A DNA stretch of 27,330 nt, from contig JAGUXS010000068.1 of the NCBI GenBank assembly GCA_020061725.1, forward strand, positions 1 through 27,330. The letters are read 5' to 3'. Of this stretch, positions 1-7,737 are shown one piece after another. Both the position numbers and the translations under genes were made by a program. How positions within the stretch are numbered: position 1 is the first letter of the stretch; every line of letters starts with the position of its first letter. This DNA comes from Patescibacteria group bacterium (GTDB taxonomy: Bacteria > Patescibacteriota > Patescibacteriia > UBA2591 > PGYQ01). A model generated the notes under the pieces. The model searched no databases. It was not told where the DNA came from and worked only from the letters and a program-made list of their open reading frames with translations.

Positions 1-80
1 AAAATTTATTAACGTTTTAGTAATAAAAATAATTTAATATTAATTGTCAGTTAATTGTTATAATATTTTTACATCCAAAA
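1..80 (-). other. AT-rich segment, possible intervening sequence in 16S near helix 17
   Basis: On the rRNA strand, the sequence after the hairpin AGAGG-AACAAG-CCTCT (99-84) should lead into the conserved 500-530 region and the GTGCCAGCAGCCGCGG site. Instead it becomes about 90% A/T with two ATTGTCA/ATTGTTA heptamers (43-49 and 54-60). This resembles the start of an rRNA intervening sequence. A contig-end artefact or a truncated rRNA gene is also possible. Confidence 0.4.
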
Positions 81-440
81 AAGAGAGGCTTGTTCCTCTA
101 CAAAAGATTTTTACACCCCGAAGGGCTTCATCAATCACGCGGCGTCGCTTCGTCACCCTTTCGGGCATTGCGAAATATTCTCGACTGCAGCCTCCCGTAG
201 GAGTCTGGGCAGTGTCTCAGTCCCAGTGAGACGGGTCATGCTCTCACACCCGTTACTCATCATAGCTTTGGTAAGCCATTACCTTACCAACAGGCTAATG
301 AGCCATAGGCCACTCCTAAAGCCCCTTGCGGGTTTAGTTCAATAAAAGTATTATCGGACCACATGAGGAATTAGCTTCGATTTCTCGAAGTTATGCCTCT
401 CTTTAGGGTATGTTACCAATGTGTTACTCACCCGTTTGCC

Positions 441-585
441 GCGCGCTTCGCTTTTGCTTCGCTAAATGTAAAATGTAAATAGGTAAAATGTAAAATTATG
501 GAGTAAAAAATTTTTATAAAAATTTTTACAAAGTTTTTTAATTTTTAATTTTAAATTTAGCGTGAAACGAAAGCGAAACGCGCAC
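441..585 (-). other. Large helix-6 (V1) insertion in 16S rRNA
   Basis: The two arms 441-467 and about 555-583 are near-complementary: on the rRNA strand, GCGCGTTTCGCTTTCG pairs with the complement of GCGCGCTTCGCTTTTGC. They form a stem of roughly 25 bp with G-U pairs and a small bulge, an extended helix 6. The intervening 87 or so nt (468-554) are almost pure A/T and contain heptamer repeats of the same type seen in several proteins of this window (464-497). Extra V1 sequence is known in CPR 16S genes. Whether it stays in the mature RNA or is excised cannot be read from DNA. Confidence 0.8.
464..497. repeat. 7-bp array in the loop of the 16S helix-6 insertion
   Basis: AAATGTA, AAATGTA, AATAGGT, AAAATGT, AAAATTA run in 7-bp steps from the inner end of the extended stem into the loop. 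The units belong to the same type as those in valS, the helicase and Elp3. Confidence 0.7.
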
Positions 586-602
586 GACTTGCATGCCTTA
601 AA

Positions 603-641
<39 letters not shown>

Positions 642-731
642 AAGTGATTTTTATGCTTTAAATAACATAAAATAATAAATTCCTATCACTATTTAAGTGT
701 CAAAGATCATTTATAAAAATATATTGTTCGT

Positions 732-760
732 ATAATAAAGAATTGTAAATAAAAAGTCAA
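732..760 (-). promoter_or_regulatory. Probable sigma70-type promoter for the 16S gene
   Basis: On the minus strand, TTGACT (760-755) is followed by a 17-bp spacer and TATTAT (737-732), the best promoter match in this region and about 85 bp before the mature 16S end. A second TTGACA lies at 703-698 with only weak -10 matches (ATTTAT or TTTATT) behind it, so tandem rRNA promoters are possible. Confidence 0.65.
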
Positions 761-824
761 ATTTTTTTAATAATATTTATCCACAATTTTAATTATTAAA
801 TTAATTTAATAAGTTTTATTAATG

Positions 825-833
825 TGTTAAAAT
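825..833 (+). promoter_or_regulatory. Possible extended -10 giving a leaderless rmlA-like transcript
   Basis: TG-T-TAAAAT (825-833) ends 7 nt before the ATG at 841. With usual -10 to +1 spacing, transcription would start at or next to the start codon, so the mRNA would have little or no leader. No Shine-Dalgarno is present, and no convincing -35 is seen, as is tolerated with an extended -10. This is a single-site observation. Confidence 0.35.
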
Positions 834-840
834 TCTATTT

Positions 841-1635
841 ATGAAAGGAATAATTTTGGCTGGAGGAACAGCGACGCGTCTTTTTCCATTAACAGCCACA
901 ACATCAAAACAACTTTTACCAATATACGATAGACAAATGATTTTTTATCCTCTGAATGTTTTAGTAAAAGGGGGGATAAAAAATATTTTGATAATAATCG
1001 CTCCAGAACATTCTGGACATTTTGTCAATCTTCTTGGTTCTATTTTTGATAAACACGATATTCATCTTGAATTTAAAGTTCAAAAAATTCCTCGTGGATT
1101 AGCCGACGCTTTTATTATTGGCGAAAATTTTATTGGCAATGATAATGTGGCAATGATTTTAGGCGATAATATTTTTGAAGATGATTTTTCAAAAGATATT
1201 AAAAATTTTAAAAGTGGAGCAAAAGTGTTTGCAATAAAAGTTTCAGATCCAGAAAGGTTGGGCGTAGTGGTTTTTAATAAACAGATAAAAGCAATTAAAA
1301 TAGTAGAAAAGCCAAAAGAATGGATAAGCGATTATGCTATTACTGGACTCTATGTTTATGATAATCGTGTTATTAAAGCGGCAAAAGCAATAAAACCAAG
1401 CGATCGTGGTGAAATTGAAATTACTGATTTGAATAATTGGTATTTAAAAAGAGGGGAATTAAAAGTTGGATTAGTTAAAGGCAAATGGTTAGACGCTGGA
1501 ACTTTTGATTCATTGTTGGAAGCTGGAAATTGTGTTAAAGAAAAAAAATTATACGAAAATTTTCATCCCGCAATCAATGAAGCGATTAAAGAATTTAATG
1601 AAGAATTAAAAATGTTGACCAAAAAAAAATTATAA
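841..1635 (+). CDS. Nucleotidyltransferase, glucose-1-phosphate thymidylyltransferase (RmlA) family
   Basis: Sugar-1-phosphate nucleotidyltransferase. RmlA makes dTDP-glucose from dTTP and glucose-1-phosphate, the first step towards dTDP-rhamnose for surface polysaccharide. Visible motifs: the N-terminal GGTATRLFPLT (8-18), matching the family GGxGTRLxPxT but with Ala at the usually glycine third position; SKQLLPIYDRQMIFYPL (22-38), typical of RmlA; IPRGLADAF (83-91); LGDNIF (107-112), the metal/sugar site; VEKPKEW in the middle; and WLDAGTFDSLLEA near the end. At 264 aa it is slightly shorter than E. coli RmlA (about 290), and its lysine-rich C-terminus is poorly conserved. Its stop overlaps the stop of valS, which faces it. 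No other rml gene is nearby, so the exact sugar is uncertain; the family call is firm. Confidence 0.85.
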   Translation: MKGIILAGGTATRLFPLTATTSKQLLPIYDRQMIFYPLNVLVKGGIKNILIIIAPEHSGHFVNLLGSIFDKHDIHLEFKVQKIPRGLADAFIIGENFIGNDNVAMILGDNIFEDDFSKDIKNFKSGAKVFAIKVSDPERLGVVVFNKQIKAIKIVEKPKEWISDYAITGLYVYDNRVIKAAKAIKPSDRGEIEITDLNNWYLKRGELKVGLVKGKWLDAGTFDSLLEAGNCVKEKKLYENFHPAINEAIKEFNEELKMLTKKKL

Positions 1636-4236
1636 TTTTAAATTTTTTAATTCTGTTTGATATAATTTTAATTTTTCTTTTTCATTTTCAACAATATTAG
1701 CTGGAGCTTTATTGATAAATTCTTTGTTTAATAATTTTCTTTTTAAATTAAAAATTAATTTTTCCAATTCAATAATTTTTTTATTAATTCTCGCCTGTTC
1801 TTTTTCTTTGTCTTTTGCGTCAATTAAATAAATTTCAATATCGTCAATAATAATACGAATCACTCGATCATCTTGCGTTTTTACATCGCAAGATTTTTTA
1901 ATTTCTAATTCATTAATATTTGTTTTTAAATTTTTAATTAATTCTTTATTTTTTTCAATTAAAGCAACGTATTTTTCAGTACAAATTATTGTTTTAATTT
2001 TTTTACTTGGTTCAATTTTATTTTCCGATCGAGCGTTACGAATGGCGGAAATAATATTTTTAATTATTTCAAAGTTATCAATATTAATATTAGTGAATTT
2101 ATTTGAAACGGTTGGCCATTTTTCTATCATTAATAAATTATTTGTTTTTATCTCTTGCCAAATAATCTCTGTTACAAAAGGAATAAATGGATGCCAAAGT
2201 TTTAATAAATTTTTTAAAATATAGAATAATATTTCATTTTTCTCTTCATTTTTTTCAAATTTGCTGATTTCTAAATACCAATCCGCAAAATCATCCCAAG
2301 TAAATTTACGTAATTTTTCACCAGCTTGTGAAAAATTATATTTTTTTAAATCATCGTTAATTTTTTTAATTAAATTATTAAATTTATTTAAAATCCATTC
2401 ATCGGCCAAAGTTAAATTTTGATATTTAACATTTAACATTTGACATTTAACATTTGACAATATATATCTTGCGATATTCCAGAGTTTATTGATAAATTTT
2501 TTAAATCCTTCAATTTTTTCTTCGCTTAATCGGCTGTCATTGCCCGGAGTACTTCCAATTAACATTGATAAACGAACAGCATCGGCACCGAATTTTTCAA
2601 TCATATTAATTGGATCAATTCCATTACCTTTTGATTTGCTCATTTTTTTGCCATTTTTATCTAAAATCATTCCGTGTAAATAAACATTTTCAAAAGGAAT
2701 TTCTTGTAAGGCAAATAATGACATCATAATCATTCGCGAAACCCAAAGTGTAAGAATTTCATATCCAGTTTCCAAAATTTGCGTTGGGTGAAATTTTAAT
2801 AGATCTCCAGATTTTTTATTTTTTTTAAAATTATCTGGCCATCCTAAAGTTGAAAAAGTCCACATTCCAGACGAAAACCAAGTATCTAAAGTATCAGGAT
2901 CTTGAGTCCAATTTTTACTTTCTGGTTTTTTAACGCCAACATAAATTTCTTGTTTACGATAATAAACAGGAATTTCGTGTCCAAACCAAATTTGACGAGA
3001 AATGCACCAGTCGCGCAAATTTTCCATCCAATCCAAATATCTTTTTTTAAATCTTTCTGGAATAAATTTTATTTCTTCTTTTTCTGCTACTTCAATTGCT
3101 TTTTCTTTAAGTGATTTATTCCCTAATTTTTTTATTTTTTTATCAACGCTAATAAACCACTGTTTTGATGGTAAAGGTTCAATCGATGCGCCGCATCGAT
3201 AGCAAATTGATAAATTGTTATTAATTTCCTCTTGTTTTTCTAATAAATTTTGTTCTTTTAATTTTTTAATAATTATTTCTCGAGCTTGTGTTGTAGTTTT
3301 ATTTGAAAATTCATTAAATCCTTTATATATTTTTCCCTCTTCATTTATAACTTTTTTTATTTCTAAATTATTTTCTTCCGCCATTTTCCAATCAGCCATA
3401 GAATGAGCGGGTGTAACCCCTAATACCCCTGTTCCAAAATTCATATCAACCTCGCGATTAGCAATAATTTTTAATTTTAAAGGAATTTCGCAAAAATTTA
3501 TTTTATAAATTTTTCCAATATATTTTTTATATCTTTTATCTTTTGGATTTACTGCCACGGCTGTATCGCCTAATTTTGTTTCTGGTCGAGTGGTAGCGAT
3601 TATAAAAGGAAAATCTTTGCTATACTTAAAAAAGTATAAAATCGCTTTTTGTTCTTTGTATTCAATTTCATCATCAGCTAGAGTGGAATGGCATCGCGGA
3701 CACCAATTTACAATTCTTTCTCCTTTGTAAATTATCCCTGCTTCATACATATCAACAAACATTTGCGCGACTGCTTTTTTTCTTTGTTCGTCTAAAGTAA
3801 AAGCTTCGCGAGACCAATCCAAAGAAGCGCCCATTTTTCTGGTTTGGCGCAAAATTGTCGCTTGAGTTTGTTTTAAAAATTTCCAAATTTCTTCAAGTAA
3901 TTTTTCTTTTCCTAAATCGTGACGAGTTATTCCTCGTTCTTTAAATATTTTTTTCTCAACAGCATTTTGTGTGGCAATAGCCGCGTGATCAGTTCCTGGT
4001 AACCACAACGTTTGATATCCTTTCATTCTATGATAACGAATCATTAAATCTTCAATAGCTAACATAGCAGAGTGTCCTAAATGTAATTTAGCTGTTATGT
4101 TTGGCGGGGGTAAAATAATAGTATAAGTGGGAGCGTTTTTAGATAAATTTAAATTATCAGGATTAAAAAATCCTGATTTTTCCCATTTTTGATAAATTTT
4201 GTCTTCGTAATTTTGTGGATTATAAGTTTTGTCCAT
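1630..4236 (-). CDS. valS: Valyl-tRNA synthetase
   Basis: Class I aminoacyl-tRNA synthetase charging tRNA-Val with valine. Order seen in the 868-residue protein: PPPN (43-46) and the HIGH-type HLGH (52-55); TRKMGASLDWSRE, characteristic of ValS; a CP1 editing domain with TTRPET and FGTGVLGVTPAHS; a knuckle CYRCGA; WFSSGMWTFSTLGWP; the KMSKS loop (about 531-535); an anticodon-binding helical domain; and a C-terminal coiled coil (about 805-868) typical of ValS arms. Just before the anticodon-binding domain (about 593-606) the protein carries NVKCQMLNVKYQN, encoded by a 7-bp tandem array (2418-2460), which looks like an inserted linker. It begins with ATG after a T-rich leader without Shine-Dalgarno. 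Length is close to the family norm. It is convergent with the rmlA-like gene, with a 6-bp overlap. Confidence 0.97.
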   Translation of the reverse strand: MDKTYNPQNYEDKIYQKWEKSGFFNPDNLNLSKNAPTYTIILPPPNITAKLHLGHSAMLAIEDLMIRYHRMKGYQTLWLPGTDHAAIATQNAVEKKIFKERGITRHDLGKEKLLEEIWKFLKQTQATILRQTRKMGASLDWSREAFTLDEQRKKAVAQMFVDMYEAGIIYKGERIVNWCPRCHSTLADDEIEYKEQKAILYFFKYSKDFPFIIATTRPETKLGDTAVAVNPKDKRYKKYIGKIYKINFCEIPLKLKIIANREVDMNFGTGVLGVTPAHSMADWKMAEENNLEIKKVINEEGKIYKGFNEFSNKTTTQAREIIIKKLKEQNLLEKQEEINNNLSICYRCGASIEPLPSKQWFISVDKKIKKLGNKSLKEKAIEVAEKEEIKFIPERFKKRYLDWMENLRDWCISRQIWFGHEIPVYYRKQEIYVGVKKPESKNWTQDPDTLDTWFSSGMWTFSTLGWPDNFKKNKKSGDLLKFHPTQILETGYEILTLWVSRMIMMSLFALQEIPFENVYLHGMILDKNGKKMSKSKGNGIDPINMIEKFGADAVRLSMLIGSTPGNDSRLSEEKIEGFKKFINKLWNIARYILSNVKCQMLNVKYQNLTLADEWILNKFNNLIKKINDDLKKYNFSQAGEKLRKFTWDDFADWYLEISKFEKNEEKNEILFYILKNLLKLWHPFIPFVTEIIWQEIKTNNLLMIEKWPTVSNKFTNINIDNFEIIKNIISAIRNARSENKIEPSKKIKTIICTEKYVALIEKNKELIKNLKTNINELEIKKSCDVKTQDDRVIRIIIDDIEIYLIDAKDKEKEQARINKKIIELEKLIFNLKRKLLNKEFINKAPANIVENEKEKLKLYQTELKNLKL
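2418..2460 (-). repeat. 7-bp tandem array inside valS
   Basis: On the plus strand, units ATTTAAC, ATTTAAC, ATTTGAC, ATTTAAC, ATTTGAC follow one another with one degenerate unit at the left. In the valS frame they read NVKCQMLNVKYQN, a heptad repeat. The same unit family occurs in the 16S insertion, the helicase and Elp3. Confidence 0.85.
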
Positions 4237-4322
4237 AAAAAAGTTTAAATTAAATCATTTAAAGATTAACAAAAAATAATTAAGAAATCAAATTTTAGAC
4301 GAATAAATGCTATTTAATAAAA

Positions 4323-4350
4323 TTGCTATTTTATAATTTTTTTGTATAAT
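4323..4350 (+). promoter_or_regulatory. Possible promoter for the first gpmI
   Basis: TTGCTA (4323-4328), a 16-bp spacer and a perfect TATAAT (4345-4350) lie about 35 bp before the ATG, in the divergent gap between valS and gpmI. The background is so AT-rich that TATAAT alone is weak evidence. Confidence 0.4.
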
Positions 4351-4357
4351 TTTAAAA

Positions 4358-4387
4358 TGAATTAAAATTATGTGAATTAAAATTATG
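4358..4387 (+). repeat. Perfect 15-bp tandem duplication covering the gpmI start
   Basis: TGAATTAAAATTATG occurs twice back to back (4358-4372 and 4373-4387). The second copy supplies the gene's ATG. The ATG of the first copy is followed directly by TGA, so only the second can start the protein. Confidence 0.85.
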
Positions 4388-5953
4388 AATTATAAATTTA
4401 AAAAAACGCCTATTGTTTTAATTATCCTCGATGGTTGGGGAATTGCTCCAGCATCAAATGGAAACGCGATTACTTTGGCAAAAACACCAACAATGGATTT
4501 TTTATATAAAAAATATCCATACACAACTTTAAAAGCGCATGGAAAATATGTTGGTTTGTCTAATGAACAAGATGGTAATTCTGAAGCTGGGCATATGAAT
4601 TTAGGAGCTGGTAGAATAGTTAAACAAGACGCTGTTTATATTTCAGAAAGCATTGCGGATGGAACATTTTTTAAAAACACAGCTATTTTAGAAGCAATAA
4701 AACACACTAAAAAATATAACACAAATGTTCATTTATTAAGTTTGCTTTCGGGATCGCAAAGTCCTCATACTAATTTAAATCATCTTTACGCTTTTTTAGA
4801 ATTAATTAAACGACAAGAAATAAGTAGTAATAAAATTTTTTTGCATTTTTTTACTGATGGTCGCGATTCTTCACAATATGGGGCTTTGAAATATTTAAAA
4901 AAAGTTGTTTCTAATTTTCAAGGTGAAGAAAAAATCGCCACAATTTCTGGACGATTTTTTGCAATGGATAGAAAGAAAAAATGGGAGAGAATTGAAAAGG
5001 TTTATAATGCTATGGTTTTAGGAGAAGGGGAGAGAGCGGAGAGTTCAGAGCAAGTTATTTTGAGGGCTTATAATAAAAAATTAACCGATGAATATATTTT
5101 GCCGACAGTAATTACAAAAAATGGAAAACCGATTAGCGTAATTAAAGACAATGACGCGATTATTTTTTCTAATTTAAGATCGGATCGCGCTCGAGAATTA
5201 ACTAAAGCGTTTATTCAAAAAGATTTTAATAAAATGAATCCCGGATCATTCAAAAGAAAAAAAGTTCTTCAAAATATTCGTTTTGTGGCAATGACTGATT
5301 TTGGACCAGACCTGCCTCATATTTTTACCGCGTTCCCTTCTCGCGATATAAAAATGAGTTTGCCTGCTGTTTTAAAAAATTTAAAACAAGTTTATATCGC
5401 TGAAACAGAAAAATACGCTCATATGACTTATTTTATAAATGGCGGGTATGCTGATCCGATTGATGGAGAAGAAAGGATAAAAATTTCTTCATTGGATATT
5501 CCTTATTACGACAAAGAGCCAAAAATGAGCGCGCCAGAAATTACAAAAACAGTTTTGAATAAATTACAAGAAAATAATTATGATTTTATTGCGATTAATT
5601 TTGCTAATCCGGATATTATTGGTCATACTGGAAATTTAAAAGCGGCAATTCAAGCCGTTGAATGTGTTGATCAATGCGTGGGAGTGATTGTAAAAAAAGT
5701 TCAAGAAAAAAATGGTATTGCCATAATAACAGCCGATCATGGGAATGTTGAAGAAATGATCAATTTAAAAACCGGAGAAATAGACACAAAACATTCAAAA
5801 AATCCCGTACCGTTTATTTTAGTTGACAATCAAAAAAGAAAAATAAAATTAAAAGATGAGGGAAATTTAGCTGATGTCGCTCCAACAATTTTAGAATTGT
5901 TTCAAATAAAAAAACCAAAAGAAATGAATGGGAGAAGTCTTCTTATTAACTAG
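4385..5953 (+). CDS. gpmI: 2,3-bisphosphoglycerate-independent phosphoglycerate mutase, copy 1 (divergent)
   Basis: Mn-dependent iPGM interconverting 3- and 2-phosphoglycerate in lower glycolysis; alkaline phosphatase fold, 522 aa (family about 510). Retained active-site landmarks: Asp16 in ILDGWG; the nucleophile Ser66 in GNSEAGH; DGRD; SGRFFAMDR; NLRSDRARELT; AETEKYAHMTYF; NFANPDIIGHTGN; ITADHGN; and the HSKNPVPF histidine. The substrate loop that is usually SDGGVHSH is changed to SGSQSPHT (122-129): the two glycines are gone and one residue is added, though a histidine remains nearby. The next gene is a second, more canonical iPGM, so copy 1 may have altered activity or be undergoing specialisation. 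No Shine-Dalgarno. The family call is firm; activity is inferred. Confidence 0.93.
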   Translation: MNYKFKKTPIVLIILDGWGIAPASNGNAITLAKTPTMDFLYKKYPYTTLKAHGKYVGLSNEQDGNSEAGHMNLGAGRIVKQDAVYISESIADGTFFKNTAILEAIKHTKKYNTNVHLLSLLSGSQSPHTNLNHLYAFLELIKRQEISSNKIFLHFFTDGRDSSQYGALKYLKKVVSNFQGEEKIATISGRFFAMDRKKKWERIEKVYNAMVLGEGERAESSEQVILRAYNKKLTDEYILPTVITKNGKPISVIKDNDAIIFSNLRSDRARELTKAFIQKDFNKMNPGSFKRKKVLQNIRFVAMTDFGPDLPHIFTAFPSRDIKMSLPAVLKNLKQVYIAETEKYAHMTYFINGGYADPIDGEERIKISSLDIPYYDKEPKMSAPEITKTVLNKLQENNYDFIAINFANPDIIGHTGNLKAAIQAVECVDQCVGVIVKKVQEKNGIAIITADHGNVEEMINLKTGEIDTKHSKNPVPFILVDNQKRKIKLKDEGNLADVAPTILELFQIKKPKEMNGRSLLIN

Positions 5954-6070
5954 TAACTAATAATTTAGCTTGTAGAAAATTAAAATTAAGAACACAAAAT
6001 ATAGAAAATTAAAAATTAGAAATTATTTTTTTAACTTTTAATTTTAAATTTTATTTCATAATATGAAAAT

Positions 6071-7645
6071 ATGAAGTCTCCTATTGCTCTTATTATTCTC
6101 GATGGTTGGGGAATTGCTCCGGCGTCGAGGGGAAATGGAATAAGTTTAGCCAAAACTCCAAACTTTAATAAATATATTACTACTTATTTTAGCGCTGTTT
6201 TGCAAGCTTCTGGAGAGGCTGTTGGATTACCTTATGGCGAAGTGGGAAATTCAGAAGTTGGACATTTAAATTTAGGAGCTGGAAAAATTATTTTTCAAAA
6301 TTTGCCTCGAATTAATAAATCTATTTTAAATGGAAGTTTTTTTAAAAATAAAATTTTTTTAGAAGCGTTTAGTCATATTAAAAAAAATAATTCCTCTTTA
6401 CATCTTTTAGGATTGGTTTCAAATGGCGGAGCACATAGTTTTAATGAACATCTTTTTGCTCTTCTAGAATTAGCAAAAAAAGAAAAATTAGATAGGGTTT
6501 TTATTCACGCATTTTTAGACGGTAGAGACACTTCTTATAATAGCGGATTGGATTTTATAAAAGAATTGGAAGAAAAAATAAATCAAATTGGCATTGGAAA
6601 AATCGCTAGCCTTTCCGGAAGATTTTTTGCGATGGATCGAGATAATCATTGGGACAGAATTAAAAAAGTTTATTTAGCGCTTACAGAAGGACAATCTGAA
6701 GAAAAATTTAATAATTCCATTGAAGCCATTCAAAATTCTTATGATCAAAATATTTTTGATGAAGAATTTTTACCAACAGTTTTATTAGATGAAAATAAAA
6801 AACCAATCGCTACTATACAAGATAGCGACGCGATTATTTTTTTTAATTTTAGATCAGATCGCGCTCGAGAATTAACTCAATCTTTTGTTTTGCCAAATTT
6901 TGAAAAATTTAAAAGACCGACATATTTAAAAAATTTATATTTTACGACGATGACCGAGTATGAAGAAAATTTTCCTGTAAAAATAGCTTTTCCGTCAGAA
7001 AAAATCGAAAATTCTTTATCAAAAATTTTAAGCGATTTAGGATTAAAACAACTTCATATCGCCGAGACAGAAAAATACGCTCACGTGACTTATTTTTTTA
7101 ATGGCGGCAAAGAAGAGCCTTTTTGGGGAGAGGATAATGTTGTCGTTCTTTCTCCTCAAGTCTCTTCGTATGCCGAAAAACCTGAAATGAGCGCGTTAGA
7201 AGTGACTAAAAAATTAATTCAAGAAATTTCCAGAGACGAATACGATTTTATTGTTTGTAATTTTGCTAACACTGATATGGTCGGACATACCGGAAATTTA
7301 AAAGCGGTTATTCAAGCTGTTGAATGCGTTGATCAATGTTTAAAAAAAATTGTTGATCAAATTTTATTAAAAAATGGAATTATTTTAATAACCGCCGACC
7401 ATGGCAATGCCGAAGAAGTAATAAATTTATATACTGGAGAAATTGACAAAGAACATTCTGTTAATCCAGTTCCTTTTATTTTGATTGGCAAACAATGGGA
7501 GGGTGAAGCTAAAAAATTGAGTAGAATTAATCCAGATTTAAGTGGACTTATTTCAACTGGCGTTTTAGCTGATATTGCTCCGACAATTTTGAAAATTATG
7601 AATATCCCAGAACCAGAAGAAATGACAGGAAATAGTTTGATTTGA
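6071..7645 (+). CDS. gpmI: 2,3-bisphosphoglycerate-independent phosphoglycerate mutase, copy 2 (canonical)
   Basis: Second iPGM, 524 aa, 117 bp after the first and in the same direction. All canonical motifs are present: Asp11 in ILDGWG, nucleophile Ser61 in GNSEVGH, substrate loop SNGGAHS with His122, DGRDT, SGRFFAMDRDNHWDR, NFRSDRARELT, AETEKYAHVTYFFNGG, NFANTDMVGHTGN, ITADHGNAEE and HSVNPVPF. It is the likelier housekeeping enzyme. The two copies share motif order throughout and near-identical DNA over the first 50 or so bases, but they are well diverged elsewhere, so the duplication is not recent. An upstream ATG at 6063 opens only a three-codon frame. The gene ends with TGA, which shows that TGA is a stop here. 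Confidence 0.95.
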   Translation: MKSPIALIILDGWGIAPASRGNGISLAKTPNFNKYITTYFSAVLQASGEAVGLPYGEVGNSEVGHLNLGAGKIIFQNLPRINKSILNGSFFKNKIFLEAFSHIKKNNSSLHLLGLVSNGGAHSFNEHLFALLELAKKEKLDRVFIHAFLDGRDTSYNSGLDFIKELEEKINQIGIGKIASLSGRFFAMDRDNHWDRIKKVYLALTEGQSEEKFNNSIEAIQNSYDQNIFDEEFLPTVLLDENKKPIATIQDSDAIIFFNFRSDRARELTQSFVLPNFEKFKRPTYLKNLYFTTMTEYEENFPVKIAFPSEKIENSLSKILSDLGLKQLHIAETEKYAHVTYFFNGGKEEPFWGEDNVVVLSPQVSSYAEKPEMSALEVTKKLIQEISRDEYDFIVCNFANTDMVGHTGNLKAVIQAVECVDQCLKKIVDQILLKNGIILITADHGNAEEVINLYTGEIDKEHSVNPVPFILIGKQWEGEAKKLSRINPDLSGLISTGVLADIAPTILKIMNIPEPEEMTGNSLI

Positions 7646-7737
7646 ATTTGATGGGGATTATGAATAAAAAAATAATTTAATTAAATTTAATCAAAATCGC
7701 GCCAAATTTTATTTTATGTTCATTTTACCTTTTATTT

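Noticed and set aside
44..229. Open frame of 61 codons on the plus strand
   Set aside because: It lies antisense to the conserved 16S rRNA and reads through rRNA motifs; not a protein gene.
698..703. Second strong rRNA promoter
   Set aside because: TTGACA is good but no -10 with proper spacing matches well; mentioned only as a possibility under the first promoter.
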